This document shows, piece by piece, positions 9,697 to 20,155 of a stretch of DNA of 64,000 nucleotides. The first letter of the stretch is position 1, and each line of letters starts with the position of its first letter. Origin of the DNA: Oxynema aestuarii AP17 (GTDB lineage Bacteria > Cyanobacteriota > Cyanobacteriia > Cyanobacteriales > Laspinemataceae); NCBI RefSeq assembly GCF_012295525.1, contig NZ_CP051167.1, positions 1,488,001 to 1,552,000 of the forward strand. Direction: 5' to 3'. Position numbers and translations under genes: made by a program. The notes under the pieces were generated by a model that searched no databases, was not told the DNA's origin, and saw only the letters and a program-made list of their open reading frames with translations.

Positions 9697-10047
9697 TTAG
9701 ACTAATTCGATAATCGCCATTTCGGCATTATCGCCCCGTCGGTTGACGGTGCGGATGATGCGGGTGTAGCCCCCGTTACGATTGCCGTAACGCGCTTCCA
9801 CTTGCTCGAACAAGGCGTGTACGAGTTGCTTATCGTACACGTAACCGAGGGCCCGACGTCGAGCAGCTAAGGTTCCTTGTTTGGCCAAGGTGATAATTCT
9901 TTCGACTTCCGAGCGCACGGCTTTGGCCCGCACTTTCGTCGTCGTAATCCGACCGTGACGGATCAATTCGGTGGTCAGCGATCGCAGTAAAGCTCGACGC
10001 TGATCGGCGGGTTTGCTCAGTTGAGGTACACGACAACGGTGACGCAT
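9697..10047 (-). CDS. rplQ: 50S ribosomal protein L17
   Basis: A 116-residue L17 with the family start [23 protein letters not shown] and the end [21 protein letters not shown]. It follows rpoA after a 126-base gap that holds two inverted repeats. Confidence 0.97.
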   Translation of the reverse strand: MRHRCRVPQLSKPADQRRALLRSLTTELIRHGRITTTKVRAKAVRSEVERIITLAKQGTLAARRRALGYVYDKQLVHALFEQVEARYGNRNGGYTRIIRTVNRRGDNAEMAIIELV

Positions 10048-10114
10048 AATGAATTATTTACTATCAATTTTCAAGGAGCGAAAATCTAGCTCGAAACGTG
10101 CCGCGAAGCTTTAA

Positions 10115-10152
10115 TAAAGTGCAACGCGACGCGAAGCCGGGTTCGCACTTTA
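10115..10152. repeat. inverted repeat in the rpoA-rplQ gap
   Basis: Eight-base arms TAAAGTGC (10115-10122) and GCACTTTA (10145-10152) are perfectly complementary and flank a GC-rich 22-base loop with its own GCGACGCG/CGAAGCC core. Read leftward it lies in the rpoA-rplQ transcript. There is no T-run, so it looks like an RNA processing or spacing element rather than a terminator. Confidence 0.55.
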
Positions 10153-10154
10153 CA

Positions 10155-10182
10155 CCGAGCGCTTCGGCGACGCTTAGCTCGG
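10155..10182. repeat. short hairpin overlapping the rpoA stop
   Basis: CCGAGC (10155-10160) and GCTCGG (10177-10182) form a six-pair stem around GCTTCGGCGACGCTTA. The rpoA stop codon lies within it. Its loop shares the CTTCGGCGACGC type core with other intergenic repeats in the window. Confidence 0.45.
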
Positions 10183-11121
10183 TTTGGCTGTTTTTTCTTG
10201 AGGTAAGGTAATGCCCAAGCGTTTTTGTAGGGCTTCAATCACTTCTTCCGCAGACTTCTGACCGAAGTTTTTAATCTCAAGTAAGTCTTCTTGAGAGTAG
10301 TCGAGTAAGTCGGCGACGGAGTTAATTTGAGCGCGCTTGAGACAGTTGTACGCCCTTACGGATAACTGCAACTCTTCGATGGGAATTTGGCTGGTCGGAT
10401 CGGTATCCTCCGTCGATTCGTCAACCATCGACTCTAAGGTAATATCTTTGAGCGGGACGAACAGATCGACGAGAATGCTGGCCGCTTGGCTGAGTGACTC
10501 TTGCGGGGTCACCGAACCGTTGGTCCAGATTTCTACAATCAATCGGTCTTTTTCCAAAGATCCACCGACGCGAGCGTCTTCTACGGTGTAGTTCACTTTA
10601 CGAACGGGCATGAACACCGCGTCAATTTGGAGGAAGTCCAAAGCGGTCGCGTCGTCGCGGACTCGTTCGACGGAACGATATCCTTTCCCTTTCTCGATCC
10701 GAAATTCCATTTCTAGGGTTGCCCCTTCGGAAAGGGTGGCCACGTATTGATTGGGATCGACGATCTCGACTTCAGAAGGCAGGTCGAACTGCCCCGCCAG
10801 AACGGTAGCCGGGCCTTGGACGAGCAATCGACCGATTTGCGGTTGAGAGGAATAGCTTTTGAGGACTATTTCCTTCATATTCAACAAAATTTCGAGAACG
10901 TCTTCCCGCACGCCCTCGATGGTCGCAAATTCGTGATTCACGCCCGCAATCCGGACTGCCGTAATTGCGGTTCCTTCCAAGTTAGACAAGAGAACGCGCC
11001 GCAGCGCGTTGCCTAAAGTGGTGCCTTGACCTCGTTCTAACGGCTCCAATACAAATTTGCCGTATTGACCTTGGTCTTTTTCGGTGTTGGATTCTACACA
11101 CTCAATCTGAAACTGCGCCAC
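10174..11121 (-). CDS. rpoA: RNA polymerase alpha subunit
   Basis: A 315-residue alpha subunit of RNA polymerase, which scaffolds assembly and contacts promoter DNA and activators. The start is the GTG at 11121, preceded by GGGAGG and giving VAQFQIECVES, the standard cyanobacterial beginning; a longer frame from 11163 is not family-like. The N-terminal domain has LERGQGTTLGNALRRVLLSNLEG. After an acidic linker, the C-terminal domain has LSVRAYNCLKRAQINSVADLL and FGQKSAEEV. It lies 245 bases after rpsK. Confidence 0.97.
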   Translation of the reverse strand: MAQFQIECVESNTEKDQGQYGKFVLEPLERGQGTTLGNALRRVLLSNLEGTAITAVRIAGVNHEFATIEGVREDVLEILLNMKEIVLKSYSSQPQIGRLLVQGPATVLAGQFDLPSEVEIVDPNQYVATLSEGATLEMEFRIEKGKGYRSVERVRDDATALDFLQIDAVFMPVRKVNYTVEDARVGGSLEKDRLIVEIWTNGSVTPQESLSQAASILVDLFVPLKDITLESMVDESTEDTDPTSQIPIEELQLSVRAYNCLKRAQINSVADLLDYSQEDLLEIKNFGQKSAEEVIEALQKRLGITLPQEKTAKPS

Positions 11122-11366
11122 GGAGTGACCTCCCTTCTCCTCGATCGCTAGAAGGCCAATCAAAGCCTCCCTCGTTTACTGCTGACTAGATCCCCCGATC
11201 GAACAGGACTGAGGGAACTCGAAACCATTTGACCGCCATGTGGGGTGAGTCAAAATGGCGAGCCTCGTATCTGGGGGCAGTTGTTGGCGATCGTTTTCGT
11301 TCGCTCCAAACCCTTGTTTTCCGATTCAAGATACCTGTGCTCTCAGCCCTGCGTCATTCCTATGCG

Positions 11367-11762
11367 TTAGACCCGACGGCGTTTTGGCGGACGGCAGCCG
11401 TTGTGAGGAATGGGGGTGATGTCCCGAATCAGGGTGATTTCCAAACCAGCAGCTTGCAGTGCGCGAATCGCGGTTTCTCTACCGGATCCCGGACCGCTCA
11501 CCATGACTTCAATTTGCCGCATTCCTTGGTCGGTTGCCCGACGGGCCGCATTTTCGGCGGCGGTTTGAGCGGCGAAGGGGGTGCCTTTTTTGGCCCCTTT
11601 AAAGCCGCTCGATCCGGCTGAAGCCCAGGAGATCACTTCGCCATTGGGATCGGCGATCGTGACGATCGTGTTGTTGAACGTAGACTGAATGTATCCAATC
11701 CCGTTGGGTACATTCCGCTTTTGCTTGCGTGCTCCAGTTTTTTTGTTGGGTTGTCGCGCCAT
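11367..11762 (-). CDS. rpsK: 30S ribosomal protein S11
   Basis: A 131-residue S11 with the conserved [14 protein letters not shown] and [12 protein letters not shown] motifs and the ending [18 protein letters not shown]. It is part of the platform of the small subunit. It lies between rpsM and rpoA. Confidence 0.97.
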   Translation of the reverse strand: MARQPNKKTGARKQKRNVPNGIGYIQSTFNNTIVTIADPNGEVISWASAGSSGFKGAKKGTPFAAQTAAENAARRATDQGMRQIEVMVSGPGSGRETAIRALQAAGLEITLIRDITPIPHNGCRPPKRRRV

Positions 11763-11855
11763 ATCGGTCTCTTAGACGGAGTGGTTAATTGAATGCTCGG
11801 AGCGGTCGGCTTTGACATGAGATTCGACACAGCCCACCGATACCTGTCAAACAGA

Positions 11856-12239
11856 TTATTTCTTGCCAGGGGCTTTCTTTTTCCCGGCAACGGTTCGACG
11901 GGCGCCCCGGCGGGTTCTGGCATTGGTGCGGGTTCGCTGTCCGCGAACGGGTAGACCCATGCGATGGCGGCGTCCTCGGTAGGTGCCGATGTCCATCAGG
12001 CGTTTGATGTTCATCGTCTCCCAACGCCGCAGGTCCCCTTCGACCTGATAGTTGGTTTCTACCGCTTCTCTGAGGGCGGCTACGTCGGCATCGCTGAGGT
12101 CTTTGACGCGGGTGTCGGGGTTGACACCTGTCTTGGCGATAATTTCTTTGGCTCTCGTCGGCCCAATTCCGTAGATGTAACGCAGACCTATTTCAACTCG
12201 TTTGTCACGAGGTAGATCTACTCCGGCAATCCTTGCCAC
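11856..12239 (-). CDS. rpsM: 30S ribosomal protein S13
   Basis: A 127-residue S13 starting at a GTG at 12239 (read as [14 protein letters not shown]). It shows [13 protein letters not shown] and the basic C-terminus [23 protein letters not shown] that contacts tRNA. The non-ATG start is supported by the exact family beginning. Confidence 0.97.
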   Translation of the reverse strand: MARIAGVDLPRDKRVEIGLRYIYGIGPTRAKEIIAKTGVNPDTRVKDLSDADVAALREAVETNYQVEGDLRRWETMNIKRLMDIGTYRGRRHRMGLPVRGQRTRTNARTRRGARRTVAGKKKAPGKK

Positions 12240-12389
12240 GCTTGTTTACTCCCTTTTCCGTGTTGCTAATCTGAAGGTGCTTCTGTCGAACGATCGCGTC
12301 CGCCAGAGGCGCGCTGCACGCCGAGGCAGCGAATCGACCCGGGTTCGCCCGGGAGTTGGAGGTCAACCCAACGGTGCTGACCGATGGGG

Positions 12390-12503
12390 TTAACCTTGAC
12401 GTTGCTTGTGTTTCGGGTTAGAACAAATGACCATTACCCGACCGCGCCGACGGATGACGCGGCATTTTTCGCACATTTTCTTGACAGAGGCTCTAACTTT
12501 CAT
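12390..12503 (-). CDS. rpmJ: 50S ribosomal protein L36
   Basis: A 37-residue gene. It begins [20 protein letters not shown] and ends with [10 protein letters not shown], with the three Cys and one His of the zinc-binding L36 type (Cys11, Cys14, Cys27, His32). It sits 100 bases after infA and 150 before rpsM, its normal place. Confidence 0.97.
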   Translation of the reverse strand: MKVRASVKKMCEKCRVIRRRGRVMVICSNPKHKQRQG

Positions 12504-12603
12504 GCCGATTTGAGCAGCGCTACAAACTTCATATTATATCAATTTTTCTGCAAGCTGACAAAATGAGTGGGCTTTAATATTCATCGCTGGCGGCTGGAGG
12601 GGT

Positions 12604-12828
12604 TTATTTTTTCCGCAATCGGTACGTAATTCGACCTTTGGTTAAGTCGTAAGGGGTCAGTTCGACTTTGACGCGATCGCCGGGTAGAATTTTGATATAG
12701 TTCCGCCGAATTTTACCGGAAATATGGGCGAGAACGTTAAATCCGTTGTCGAGATCGACGCGGAACATGGCGTTAGGCAGGGATTCGGTCACCGTACCTT
12801 CCATTTCGATCAGATCTTGCTTAGCCAA
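12604..12828 (-). CDS. infA: translation initiation factor IF-1, TTG start
   Basis: A 74-residue IF-1, an OB-fold protein that occupies the A site during initiation. It shows [15 protein letters not shown] and [17 protein letters not shown] and ends [11 protein letters not shown]. The only start that gives the full family N-terminus ([11 protein letters not shown]) is a TTG at 12828; the next Met would cut into the first strand. It lies 244 bases after adk, so it may have extra regulation. Confidence 0.95.
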   Translation of the reverse strand: MAKQDLIEMEGTVTESLPNAMFRVDLDNGFNVLAHISGKIRRNYIKILPGDRVKVELTPYDLTKGRITYRLRKK

Positions 12829-13072
12829 GTGACTTTTACCTCGTTCGTGCTACAACTTTAAAAAATAGAAGTCTATTTCTCAGGGGCGAACCCGGGTTCA
12901 GAGTCGCCGGGGGCGCCGTTCGGCTGCGACTTCTTAACAGATCTTAGCAAAAAGACCTGGCGACGCGGTTGCGATTCCCCGGGGGAGTTACGCCAGCGAT
13001 CGCCAACTCCGACGGAGATGGGAGCTGGGTAAACCCCGAGGGGAAAGCCCCAGGTCGAAGGGTGCCGAGCGC

Positions 13073-13627
13073 CTAAGACAGGACGGCTTGTTTGAGAGAT
13101 TCCGTGACCGCTTCGACGTCGCGATCGCCGTCGAGAGACACGAGCAGGTCGTGCTGGCTGTAATACTCGATCACCGGAGCGGTTTGCTCGCGGTAGACTT
13201 CCAAACGGCGGCGAATCGTTTCCTCATTGTCATCTTGGCGACCGCGACCCAACAACCGTTCAACTAAAATCGAGTCGGGAACGTCCAAATTGACAGCGCA
13301 ATCGCATTCCTGGTGAATGTCTGCGAGCAGCTTGTCTAAAAAATCGGCCTGAGCGACATTGCGAGGGAAGCCGTCGAGGATCCACCCATTTTGGGCATCT
13401 TCTTCGGCGAGGCGATCGCGAACCATATCGAGTAACAGGTCGTCCGGGACTAATTCGCCGCGATCCATATATCCTTTCGCTCGATTGCCCAACTCCGTTT
13501 GGCGGGCGACCGCGTCGCGCAACAGATCCCCCGTAGAAATATGGGGAATCTTGCAAAAATCCGCCAATTGTTTGGCTTGCGTACCTTTACCCGCTCCCGG
13601 CGGGCCTAAAAAAATTAATCGGGTCAC
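13073..13627 (-). CDS. adk: adenylate kinase
   Basis: Interconverts ATP plus AMP with two ADP in the cytosol. The 184 residues carry the P-loop [10 protein letters not shown] (residues 7-16), DGFPRN in the middle, and a short LID around [16 protein letters not shown] without zinc cysteines. This is the short-LID form. The GTG start at 13627 overlaps the secY stop by one base (TAGTG), indicating coupled translation in the standard secY-adk pair. Confidence 0.97.
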   Translation of the reverse strand: MTRLIFLGPPGAGKGTQAKQLADFCKIPHISTGDLLRDAVARQTELGNRAKGYMDRGELVPDDLLLDMVRDRLAEEDAQNGWILDGFPRNVAQADFLDKLLADIHQECDCAVNLDVPDSILVERLLGRGRQDDNEETIRRRLEVYREQTAPVIEYYSQHDLLVSLDGDRDVEAVTESLKQAVLS

Positions 13628-14940
13628 TATTGTTTCACCATTCCTTCATAGCGTTGCGAAATGACGTAAGTTTGGATTTGTTTGGCCGTATCGATCGCCA
13701 CGCCGACTAGAATGAGCAGAGAGGTCGCCCCCAACCCTTGAAACGTCGGAACCCGGGTGGCACTTTCCACGGCAGTCGGCACGATCGCCACCAAACCGAG
13801 GAAGACTGCCCCTAAAAAAGTCAACCGATTGAGCACCCGTTCTACATACTCGCTCGTCGCCCGTCCGGGGCGGATTCCAGGAATACTCGCTCCCATTTTC
13901 TTCAAATTCTGAGCCATATCCACGGGGTTGATAATCAACGAGGCGTAGAAATAGCTGAAAAACAAAATCAAGAGCAGGTAAAAAGCAACGTACAGCCAAG
14001 GAGTCGGACCGCTCGGGCTGAGATATTGAGCGACGGAGATGAAAATGTTGTTATTGGTAAATTGCGCTAAAGAACCGGGCAGAATTAACACCGCCGAGGC
14101 AAAGATAATCGGCATGACGCCGCCTTGGTTCAAGCGTAAGGGGAGGTAGCTGGTGCGTTCCCGATAGAGCTTGCGACCGACTTGACGGCGGGCGGAGATA
14201 ATGGGAATGCGTCGGCTTCCTTCTTGTACGAAGACGATGCCGACGATCGTGATCAAAAAGACGAGCAGCAAGATAATGACCCGACCGATGATGTCGCGAT
14301 CGCCACTCTGGGCCAGGGCTACCGTATCTCCGAGAGATTTCGGCAACACCGCCACAATATTGATAAAAATCAATAAAGACGCGCCGTTCCCCACGCCCCG
14401 TTCGGTAATCGACTCCGACACCCACATGACGAACATCGAGCCTGCAGTGAGGGCGAGAGCGGTTTCGGCGTAAAACAAAAAGCCGGGATTGGGTGTTTCG
14501 GCGAAAGCGCTCACCCAAATGGCAATCCCCGTACTTTGGAGCAACGCCCACGCCAGGGCGACGTAACGGGTGATTTGAGAAATTTTCCGCCGTCCGGCTT
14601 CCCCTTCATTTTTTTGCAAGTCTTCGAGACTCGGAAGGGCCGCAGTCAATAACTGCATGATAATGGAGGCGTTAATGTAAGGTAGGATCCCCAGGGCAAA
14701 AATCCCCAAGGCTCGCAACCCCCCACCAGAAAACAGATCTAAAAAACCGATCAGGGGACTGTCGCTGATGTTGTTTTGGAAGGCTTGGCGATCGATGCCC
14801 GGTACGGGGATCCAGACGCCCAAACGAACCAAAACCAGCATACCAATGGTCAGAAGCAGCCGACCTCGAAGGCCAGCTGCTTGAGCCATCTGCATGAAAG
14901 TCTCCTGAGGGGTTGGCGCTTTGTCTCGACTAACGACCAT
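13627..14940 (-). CDS. secY: preprotein translocase subunit SecY
   Basis: The pore subunit of the Sec translocon in the plasma and thylakoid membranes. The 437 residues are strongly hydrophobic, with about ten membrane helices. The family patterns are seen in [41 protein letters not shown] (two parts) and the cytoplasmic loop [15 protein letters not shown]. Cyanobacteria use one SecY for both membranes. It lies 65 bases after rplO and overlaps adk. Confidence 0.97.
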   Translation of the reverse strand: MVVSRDKAPTPQETFMQMAQAAGLRGRLLLTIGMLVLVRLGVWIPVPGIDRQAFQNNISDSPLIGFLDLFSGGGLRALGIFALGILPYINASIIMQLLTAALPSLEDLQKNEGEAGRRKISQITRYVALAWALLQSTGIAIWVSAFAETPNPGFLFYAETALALTAGSMFVMWVSESITERGVGNGASLLIFINIVAVLPKSLGDTVALAQSGDRDIIGRVIILLLVFLITIVGIVFVQEGSRRIPIISARRQVGRKLYRERTSYLPLRLNQGGVMPIIFASAVLILPGSLAQFTNNNIFISVAQYLSPSGPTPWLYVAFYLLLILFFSYFYASLIINPVDMAQNLKKMGASIPGIRPGRATSEYVERVLNRLTFLGAVFLGLVAIVPTAVESATRVPTFQGLGATSLLILVGVAIDTAKQIQTYVISQRYEGMVKQ

Positions 14941-15005
14941 TAAGGAGTACCTCTACGTAATAGTTGCAGCGGCGTATCAATCAAAGTGAAAGCGACGGGC
15001 GCTTT

Positions 15006-15473
15006 TTAACTTTCCGCTTTGGCGCTGGCATCTAGCACGTGACAACTCCCACCAACTGCCTCGATTTTGCGGCGGGCATTGGCGGTAAAGGCAGCCGCTT
15101 TCACCGTGAGAGCCACGTTGAGTTCGCCGTCGCCTAGGATTTTGAGCGGCCCGTCGTCGGTTGTCACGAGACCGTTTTCTAACAAGGAAGCTAAGGTGAC
15201 TTCGCTGTTGGCGGCTAAAGATGCCAACTGGCCTACGTTAATCGTAGTGTAATGTTTGCGATTGATGACCGTAAAGTGCTTGAGTTTCGGCAACCGACGG
15301 TATAGAGGCAGTTGTCCGCCTTCAAAACCGGGACGGGTACTGCCGCCGGAACGAGATTTCTGCCCGCGCATTCCCTTGCCGCAACTGGCGCCTTGACCTG
15401 CAGAAATGCCCCGACCTAAGCGACGCCGCCGCTTTTTAGACCCCTTTTGGGGTACAGCATCATTTAATCTCAT
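15006..15473 (-). CDS. rplO: 50S ribosomal protein L15
   Basis: A 155-residue L15 with the glycine- and lysine-rich N-terminus [21 protein letters not shown], the [14 protein letters not shown] motif, and a C-terminal globular part ending in [11 protein letters not shown]. It follows rpsE directly because rpmD (L30) is absent, as in cyanobacteria generally. Confidence 0.97.
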   Translation of the reverse strand: MRLNDAVPQKGSKKRRRRLGRGISAGQGASCGKGMRGQKSRSGGSTRPGFEGGQLPLYRRLPKLKHFTVINRKHYTTINVGQLASLAANSEVTLASLLENGLVTTDDGPLKILGDGELNVALTVKAAAFTANARRKIEAVGGSCHVLDASAKAES

Positions 15474-15563
15474 AATTTTCTACCTGACGATCTCTACAAG
15501 GGTGTCTGGCGAACGACTCTAGGGGTGAATGCTTTGGAGGAATGTAGTTCGGACTCCAAGGCT

Positions 15564-16088
15564 CTAAGCGTAAAGTTTTTCAATAGCAATGCCGCGTTCT
15601 TCGGCCACTTCGGAGAAGCGGCGCAGACTGGCGAGGGCGTTAATGGCTGCCCGGGCGTTGTTGAGCGGGTTGCTCGAACCGAGCTGTTTGGCCAAGATGT
15701 TACGCACGCCTGCGAGTTCGAGGACGGTACGCACGGCGCCCCCGGCAATTACCCCGGTCCCTGGGGCGGCGGGTCTCATGATCACTTTGGCGCCACCCCC
15801 TTGACCTTGAGTGGGGTGCGGAATGGAGTTGGCGCGGTTCATGGGAACTTCGACCAGGTGCTTTTTGGCGTCGGCTACGCCTTTTTTGACGGCACTGATG
15901 ACGTCTCCGGCTTTACCGACGCCGACGCCGACTTGGCCGCGTTCGTTACCGACGACGACAATGGCACGGAAGCTGAGTTTTTTACCGCCTTTAACGACTT
16001 TGGTGACGCGGCGGATCTGGACGACCCGCTCTTGCCAATCCGTGTCTTTGTCACGATTGCGATTAGTTTTTTTGCGACGATCCGCCAT
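15564..16088 (-). CDS. rpsE: 30S ribosomal protein S5
   Basis: A 174-residue S5 with the N-terminal RNA-binding domain ([18 protein letters not shown] followed by [15 protein letters not shown]) and the C-terminal [19 protein letters not shown] motif. It takes part in decoding accuracy. A 203-base gap separates it from rplR. Confidence 0.97.
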   Translation of the reverse strand: MADRRKKTNRNRDKDTDWQERVVQIRRVTKVVKGGKKLSFRAIVVVGNERGQVGVGVGKAGDVISAVKKGVADAKKHLVEVPMNRANSIPHPTQGQGGGAKVIMRPAAPGTGVIAGGAVRTVLELAGVRNILAKQLGSSNPLNNARAAINALASLRRFSEVAEERGIAIEKLYA

Positions 16089-16291
16089 GATTTTTTTTCC
16101 TTTGTCCTTCGTCTGTGGTTCGCTCCCTCGGGGGGATGAGAGAAGGGCTGATGGTTGGCAAAAGACCCTTCTAGCCAGGGGTCGCTCTTGCGGACTTCGT
16201 GCCTTCGCCCCACGGGGGTGGAGAGGGAGGCTTGCCGCCGCTCGCGCTTCTGGAGAGTGGCGCTCGCGTGCGGACGGTAGGCGACGATCGC

Positions 16292-16654
16292 CTAGAAGTC
16301 CAGCCCAGCTTCCCGCGCGGCTTCGGCTAAAGATTTGACCCGTCCGTGGTAGAGGTTGCCGCCGCGATCGAAAACGACCTTTTGGATGCCTTGTTCTACG
16401 GCGCGCTGGGCGACGAGTTTGCCCACGGCGGCAGAAGCTTCACAGGTGGCACCGGATTTCAAAGTCTCTTTGAGTGCGGGATCCAAGGTCGAGGCGGCAG
16501 CCAAGGTGTGATGCTTGGTATCGTCGATCACTTGAGCGTAAATATGTTGGTTGGATCGAAAGATGACTAAGCGAGGCCGTTCGGAGGTGCCCGATACCTT
16601 GCGACGTACCCGGCGATGCCGACGCCGGATCGATTCTTTTCGAGTCAGCTTCAT
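16292..16654 (-). CDS. rplR: 50S ribosomal protein L18
   Basis: A 120-residue L18, the 5S rRNA binding protein. It shows [20 protein letters not shown], the [11 protein letters not shown] helix and the end [28 protein letters not shown] (in two parts). It starts only 3 bases after the rplF stop. Confidence 0.97.
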   Translation of the reverse strand: MKLTRKESIRRRHRRVRRKVSGTSERPRLVIFRSNQHIYAQVIDDTKHHTLAAASTLDPALKETLKSGATCEASAAVGKLVAQRAVEQGIQKVVFDRGGNLYHGRVKSLAEAAREAGLDF

Positions 16655-16657
16655 AGT

Positions 16658-17197
16658 CTATTTTTTCCCTGCTTTCCCAGCTTTACGTCTGACTTGCTCG
16701 CCTGCATAGCGAATGCCTTTACCTTTGTAAGGTTCGGGGGGACGAACATCGCGAATCTTGGCGGCGGTGTTGCCGACGACTTCTTTGTCGATGCCGCTCA
16801 CGATGACTTCGGTGTTGTTTTCGACCTGCACGTTAATCCCTTCTGGAGGATTGATTTCAACAGGTTTGCTGTAGCCGACGTTGAGAATTAAGTTGCGACC
16901 TTGGACTTGGGCGCGGTAACCGACGCCTTGGATTTGCAGGCGCTTTTGGAATCCTTGAGAAACGCCTTCGACCATGTTGGCGACTAAGGTTCGGCTCAGT
17001 CCGTGTCGTTGTCTGGCGACGCGGGATTCGTCCCGTCTTTTAACGCTGACGGTTTCGCCGTCGAGTTCGACGATCACTTCGGCGGGAAGGACTCTAGAGA
17101 GTTGGCCTTTGGGGCCTTTGACCGAGACTTGTTGCCCGTCAACGGCGATTTCTACTTTATTGGGAATTTGGATGGGGCGCTTGCCAATTCGCGACAT
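16658..17197 (-). CDS. rplF: 50S ribosomal protein L6
   Basis: A 179-residue L6 with the start [12 protein letters not shown], two similar domains, and the C-terminal signature [19 protein letters not shown]. It sits near the factor-binding site of the large subunit. It is tightly linked to rplR. Confidence 0.97.
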   Translation of the reverse strand: MSRIGKRPIQIPNKVEIAVDGQQVSVKGPKGQLSRVLPAEVIVELDGETVSVKRRDESRVARQRHGLSRTLVANMVEGVSQGFQKRLQIQGVGYRAQVQGRNLILNVGYSKPVEINPPEGINVQVENNTEVIVSGIDKEVVGNTAAKIRDVRPPEPYKGKGIRYAGEQVRRKAGKAGKK

Positions 17198-17295
17198 AAC
17201 AATGCTCCTTTGTCATTTGTCTTGGGTCTGGGATGGATCGCGCTGGGGCGATCGCCGATCCGGTTGAAATCGAGAGTCACCGACGGACTCGCCGA

Positions 17296-17697
17296 TTACC
17301 AGACATAACAAAGCACTTCCCCACCAATGCCCTTGTGACGGGCTTCTCTATCGGTCATGATTCCCGAGGACGTCGAGACGATCGCAATACCAATACCGCC
17401 TAAAACTCGGGGGAGTTCTTTCCGGTTGGAGTACACTCTCAATCCGGGTTTGCTCACTCGTTTTAACGCCGTGATAATCGGCTGTCGGTTTTTCCCTTTG
17501 TATTTCAAAGAGATCGCCAGCATTTTTTTGATGCCTTCGCCAGTCTCTTCGTAGTCGCCAATAAAGCCTTCGGCTTTGAGCACTTCGGCGATCGCGCGAG
17601 TCATGCGAGTCGATGGAACTTGCGTGGTTTGATGCCGCGCCAGACTGGCATTGCGGATGCGCGTCAGCATGTCTGCAATTGTATCGTTTGCCGCCAT
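17296..17697 (-). CDS. rpsH: 30S ribosomal protein S8
   Basis: A 133-residue S8 with the start [14 protein letters not shown] and the C-terminal [20 protein letters not shown] signature. A strong GGAGG lies just before the ATG at 17697. rpsN (S14), which separates rplE and rpsH in E. coli, is not here. Confidence 0.97.
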   Translation of the reverse strand: MAANDTIADMLTRIRNASLARHQTTQVPSTRMTRAIAEVLKAEGFIGDYEETGEGIKKMLAISLKYKGKNRQPIITALKRVSKPGLRVYSNRKELPRVLGGIGIAIVSTSSGIMTDREARHKGIGGEVLCYVW

Positions 17698-17718
17698 TAT
17701 TTCCTCCTTAATACCTTG

Positions 17719-18264
17719 CTAGCGATTCCAGAACGGCATACCCATTTCTTTGAGCAAGGCGCGGCCCTCTTCGTCTGTGTTTGCGGTGGTGACGATCGTA
17801 ATGTCCATCCCACGGATTTGATCGATGCCGTCGTAGTCGATTTCCGGAAAGATCAATTGCTCTCGCAAACCCAAGGTGTAATTTCCGCGACCGTCAAAGC
17901 TTTTGGGACTCACTCCACGAAAGTCGCGGATCCGAGGCAGAGCCAGATTGATGAGGCGGGTCAGGAAGGAATACATGCGATCCCCTCGGAGGGTGACCAT
18001 CACGCCTACGGGCATTCCTTGGCGGAGCTTGAACCCGGCGATCGCCTTTTTCGCGCGGGTGACGACGGGTTTTTGTCCGGTAATGGTAGCGATTTCATTA
18101 ATCGAGGATTCGAGCGCTTTCGCATTTTGCGACGCTTCACCCAACCCTCGGTTAACCGTAACCTTTACGAGTTTGGGAACCTGATGGATATTCTCATAGT
18201 TGAATTGTTCCATCAGCTTGGGAACGATCGTTTCTTGATAGAGAGATTTGAGTGATTGTGTCAT
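17719..18264 (-). CDS. rplE: 50S ribosomal protein L5
   Basis: A 181-residue L5 that binds 5S rRNA in the central protuberance. It shows [34 protein letters not shown] and the end [19 protein letters not shown]. It lies 21 bases before rpsH. Confidence 0.97.
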   Translation of the reverse strand: MTQSLKSLYQETIVPKLMEQFNYENIHQVPKLVKVTVNRGLGEASQNAKALESSINEIATITGQKPVVTRAKKAIAGFKLRQGMPVGVMVTLRGDRMYSFLTRLINLALPRIRDFRGVSPKSFDGRGNYTLGLREQLIFPEIDYDGIDQIRGMDITIVTTANTDEEGRALLKEMGMPFWNR

Positions 18265-18385
18265 GACAGACTACATCCTAGTTCCCTGGTCTTGGTCAGG
18301 GAATTGATACGAGGGATTACGTGCCAGATTGGGCAGCTTGGCCGATTGATGCTTGGCCGATAACTTCCGAAAAAGAGGCGGGAAA

Positions 18386-18745
18386 TCAATCGATAATTTC
18401 CCCAGTTTTCTTGAGCATGCGGACTTTTTTACCTTCGTCGTTGAAGGTGTAGCAAATCCGACTGGCCACCTCTTTTTTAGTGGAATACAGCATCACGTTG
18501 GAGCTGTGGATGGGAGCTTCAAAGGTTTCGATCCGACCGGATTCTCCCTCTTGGCGGGGTTTGACGTGGCGGGTACGAACGTTCACTCCTTGGACGATCA
18601 CCTTGCTGGTCTTGGGAATAGCTTTGAGAATTTCGCCGACTTTCCCTTTATCTCGACCTGCAATCACTTGCACGGTGTCGCCTTGTTTGACGTGCATTTT
18701 GTAGCTGGCGGACGGTTTGCCTTTGCTACTTTTATATTTAGGCAT
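18386..18745 (-). CDS. rplX: 50S ribosomal protein L24
   Basis: A 119-residue L24 with the KOW motif [21 protein letters not shown] and the [11 protein letters not shown] and [16 protein letters not shown] motifs. Its ATG overlaps the TGA of rplN by one base. Confidence 0.97.
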   Translation of the reverse strand: MPKYKSSKGKPSASYKMHVKQGDTVQVIAGRDKGKVGEILKAIPKTSKVIVQGVNVRTRHVKPRQEGESGRIETFEAPIHSSNVMLYSTKKEVASRICYTFNDEGKKVRMLKKTGEIID

Positions 18746-19110
18746 CAGAGTACCTCCGGAGCTAAGGACACAATTTTGGTGAAGTTTTTATCGCGCAGTT
18801 CGCGAGCCACCGGACCAAATACCCGGGTTCCTCTAGGATTGCCATCTTGGTTGATGATGACTGCCGCGTTGTCGTCAAAGCGAATACTCATGCCACTTTC
18901 GCGGCGCAAGCCTTTGCGAGTCCTTACGATCACGGCACGCACGATATCGGACTTTTTGATGGCCATGTTGGGGATGGCATCTTTGACGACGGCGATCACG
19001 ATGTCGCCAACACCTGCATAACGACGGTTGCCTCCTAAGACGCGAATGCATTGCAAGCGCTTTGCACCGCTATTATCGGCAACATTGAGCATCGATTCTT
19101 GTTGAATCAC
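18745..19110 (-). CDS. rplN: 50S ribosomal protein L14
   Basis: A 121-residue L14. The true start is the GTG at 19110 ([17 protein letters not shown]), with GGGAG ahead of it; the longer frame up to 19320 runs through rpsQ in another frame and is not protein-like. It shows the family patterns [19 protein letters not shown] and a C-terminus ending IVSLAPEVL. Confidence 0.97.
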   Translation of the reverse strand: MIQQESMLNVADNSGAKRLQCIRVLGGNRRYAGVGDIVIAVVKDAIPNMAIKKSDIVRAVIVRTRKGLRRESGMSIRFDDNAAVIINQDGNPRGTRVFGPVARELRDKNFTKIVSLAPEVL

Positions 19111-19129
19111 GTTCCCTACTCCCTTTTGC

Positions 19130-19381
19130 TTAGACCTCGGCGGCGCTCGTGAGAATCTCGATGACTTTCCAGCGTTTGGTACGGCTGAGGGGGCGAGTTT
19201 CCTGGATGCGGACGCGATCGCCCTCTTTACACTGATTGTCTTCGTCGTGCGCTTTATACCGCTTCGTTTGAACGACGATTTTTCCGTACTTGGAGTGGGC
19301 GGCACGGTTTTCAACGGCAACGACGACGGTTTTATTCATCTTGTCGCTGACGACGACGCCGACTCTTTCTTTTACTGCCAT
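19130..19381 (-). CDS. rpsQ: 30S ribosomal protein S17
   Basis: An 83-residue S17, an OB-fold protein. It shows [20 protein letters not shown] at the start and [18 protein letters not shown] near the end. It lies 12 bases after rpmC and 19 before rplN. Confidence 0.97.
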   Translation of the reverse strand: MAVKERVGVVVSDKMNKTVVVAVENRAAHSKYGKIVVQTKRYKAHDEDNQCKEGDRVRIQETRPLSRTKRWKVIEILTSAAEV

Positions 19382-19393
19382 GTGACCCTACTC

Positions 19394-19642
19394 TTATTCT
19401 GCTTGTGACTCGGTCGTTGACGAAGCTTCGGAAGAAGACGCGGCCTGTCTTTGTCTCTCACCTTCTACCGTCAGCATTTGCGCCAACTTGTGTTTGAGAT
19501 GTTTGAAGTGATGGGTGCCTTCTAGTTGGCCCGTGGCTTTCTTGAGACGCAACTGGAACAGCTCGCGCTTGACCGATGCAATCTCTTCAGCCAAAGCTTC
19601 ATCACTGAGTTCTCTGACCTCAGAAATCTTGGGAAAAGACAT
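19394..19642 (-). CDS. rpmC: 50S ribosomal protein L29
   Basis: An 82-residue L29, a helical hairpin near the exit tunnel. It shows [20 protein letters not shown] and [13 protein letters not shown], followed by a Ser/Glu-rich tail longer than in E. coli. It starts 3 bases after the rplP stop. Confidence 0.96.
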   Translation of the reverse strand: MSFPKISEVRELSDEALAEEIASVKRELFQLRLKKATGQLEGTHHFKHLKHKLAQMLTVEGERQRQAASSSEASSTTESQAE

Positions 19643-19645
19643 GAT

Positions 19646-20065
19646 TTACGATTGCTCCCCTTCGCGCGAGATGAACTTCGTCTTAATCGGCAGCTTGTTA
19701 GCCGCCAAGCGCATGGCTTCCCGGGCGGTGGCTTCGGGAACCCCACCGATCTCAAACAGAATGCGACCGGGTTTGACGACCGCCACCCAATATTCCGGGG
19801 ATCCTTTTCCGGAACCCATCCGGGTTTCTGCCGGACGCATGGTCACGGGTTTGTCGGGGAAAACGCGAATCCAGATTTTCCCACCCCGGCGGATGTAGCG
19901 GGTCATGGCCCGACGTCCGGCCTCGATTTGACGCGAGGTAATCCAGGCTGGCTCGGTCGATTGCAGGGCAAAATCGCCAAAATTAATTTTGTTGCCTCGG
20001 GTAGCCAGACCCCTCATCCGCCCGCGTTGTTGTTTGCGGAATTTCGTTCTTCTAGGACTTAACAT
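19646..20065 (-). CDS. rplP: 50S ribosomal protein L16
   Basis: A 139-residue L16 with [17 protein letters not shown] at the start, the R[12 protein letters not shown] block and [18 protein letters not shown]. It lies near the peptidyl transferase centre and helps tRNA binding. Confidence 0.97.
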   Translation of the reverse strand: MLSPRRTKFRKQQRGRMRGLATRGNKINFGDFALQSTEPAWITSRQIEAGRRAMTRYIRRGGKIWIRVFPDKPVTMRPAETRMGSGKGSPEYWVAVVKPGRILFEIGGVPEATAREAMRLAANKLPIKTKFISREGEQS

Positions 20066-20155
20066 GATTGCTTTTTTGTCCTTATTTGCTTACGGTTGGC
20101 TCTTGAATGGCAAAAGGTTGCCTGTCGCTCGTCGATCGTCGCTACGATTCAACCG

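Noticed and set aside
10022-10182. Possible terminator splitting the rpoA-rplQ operon
   Set aside because: The stems have no T-run, and rplQ, truA, rplM follow in the expected operon order.
15525-16139. Rightward frame of 204 codons opposite rpsE
   Set aside because: It is the complement of ribosomal protein S5; Asp/Gly-rich composition, no ribosome binding site.
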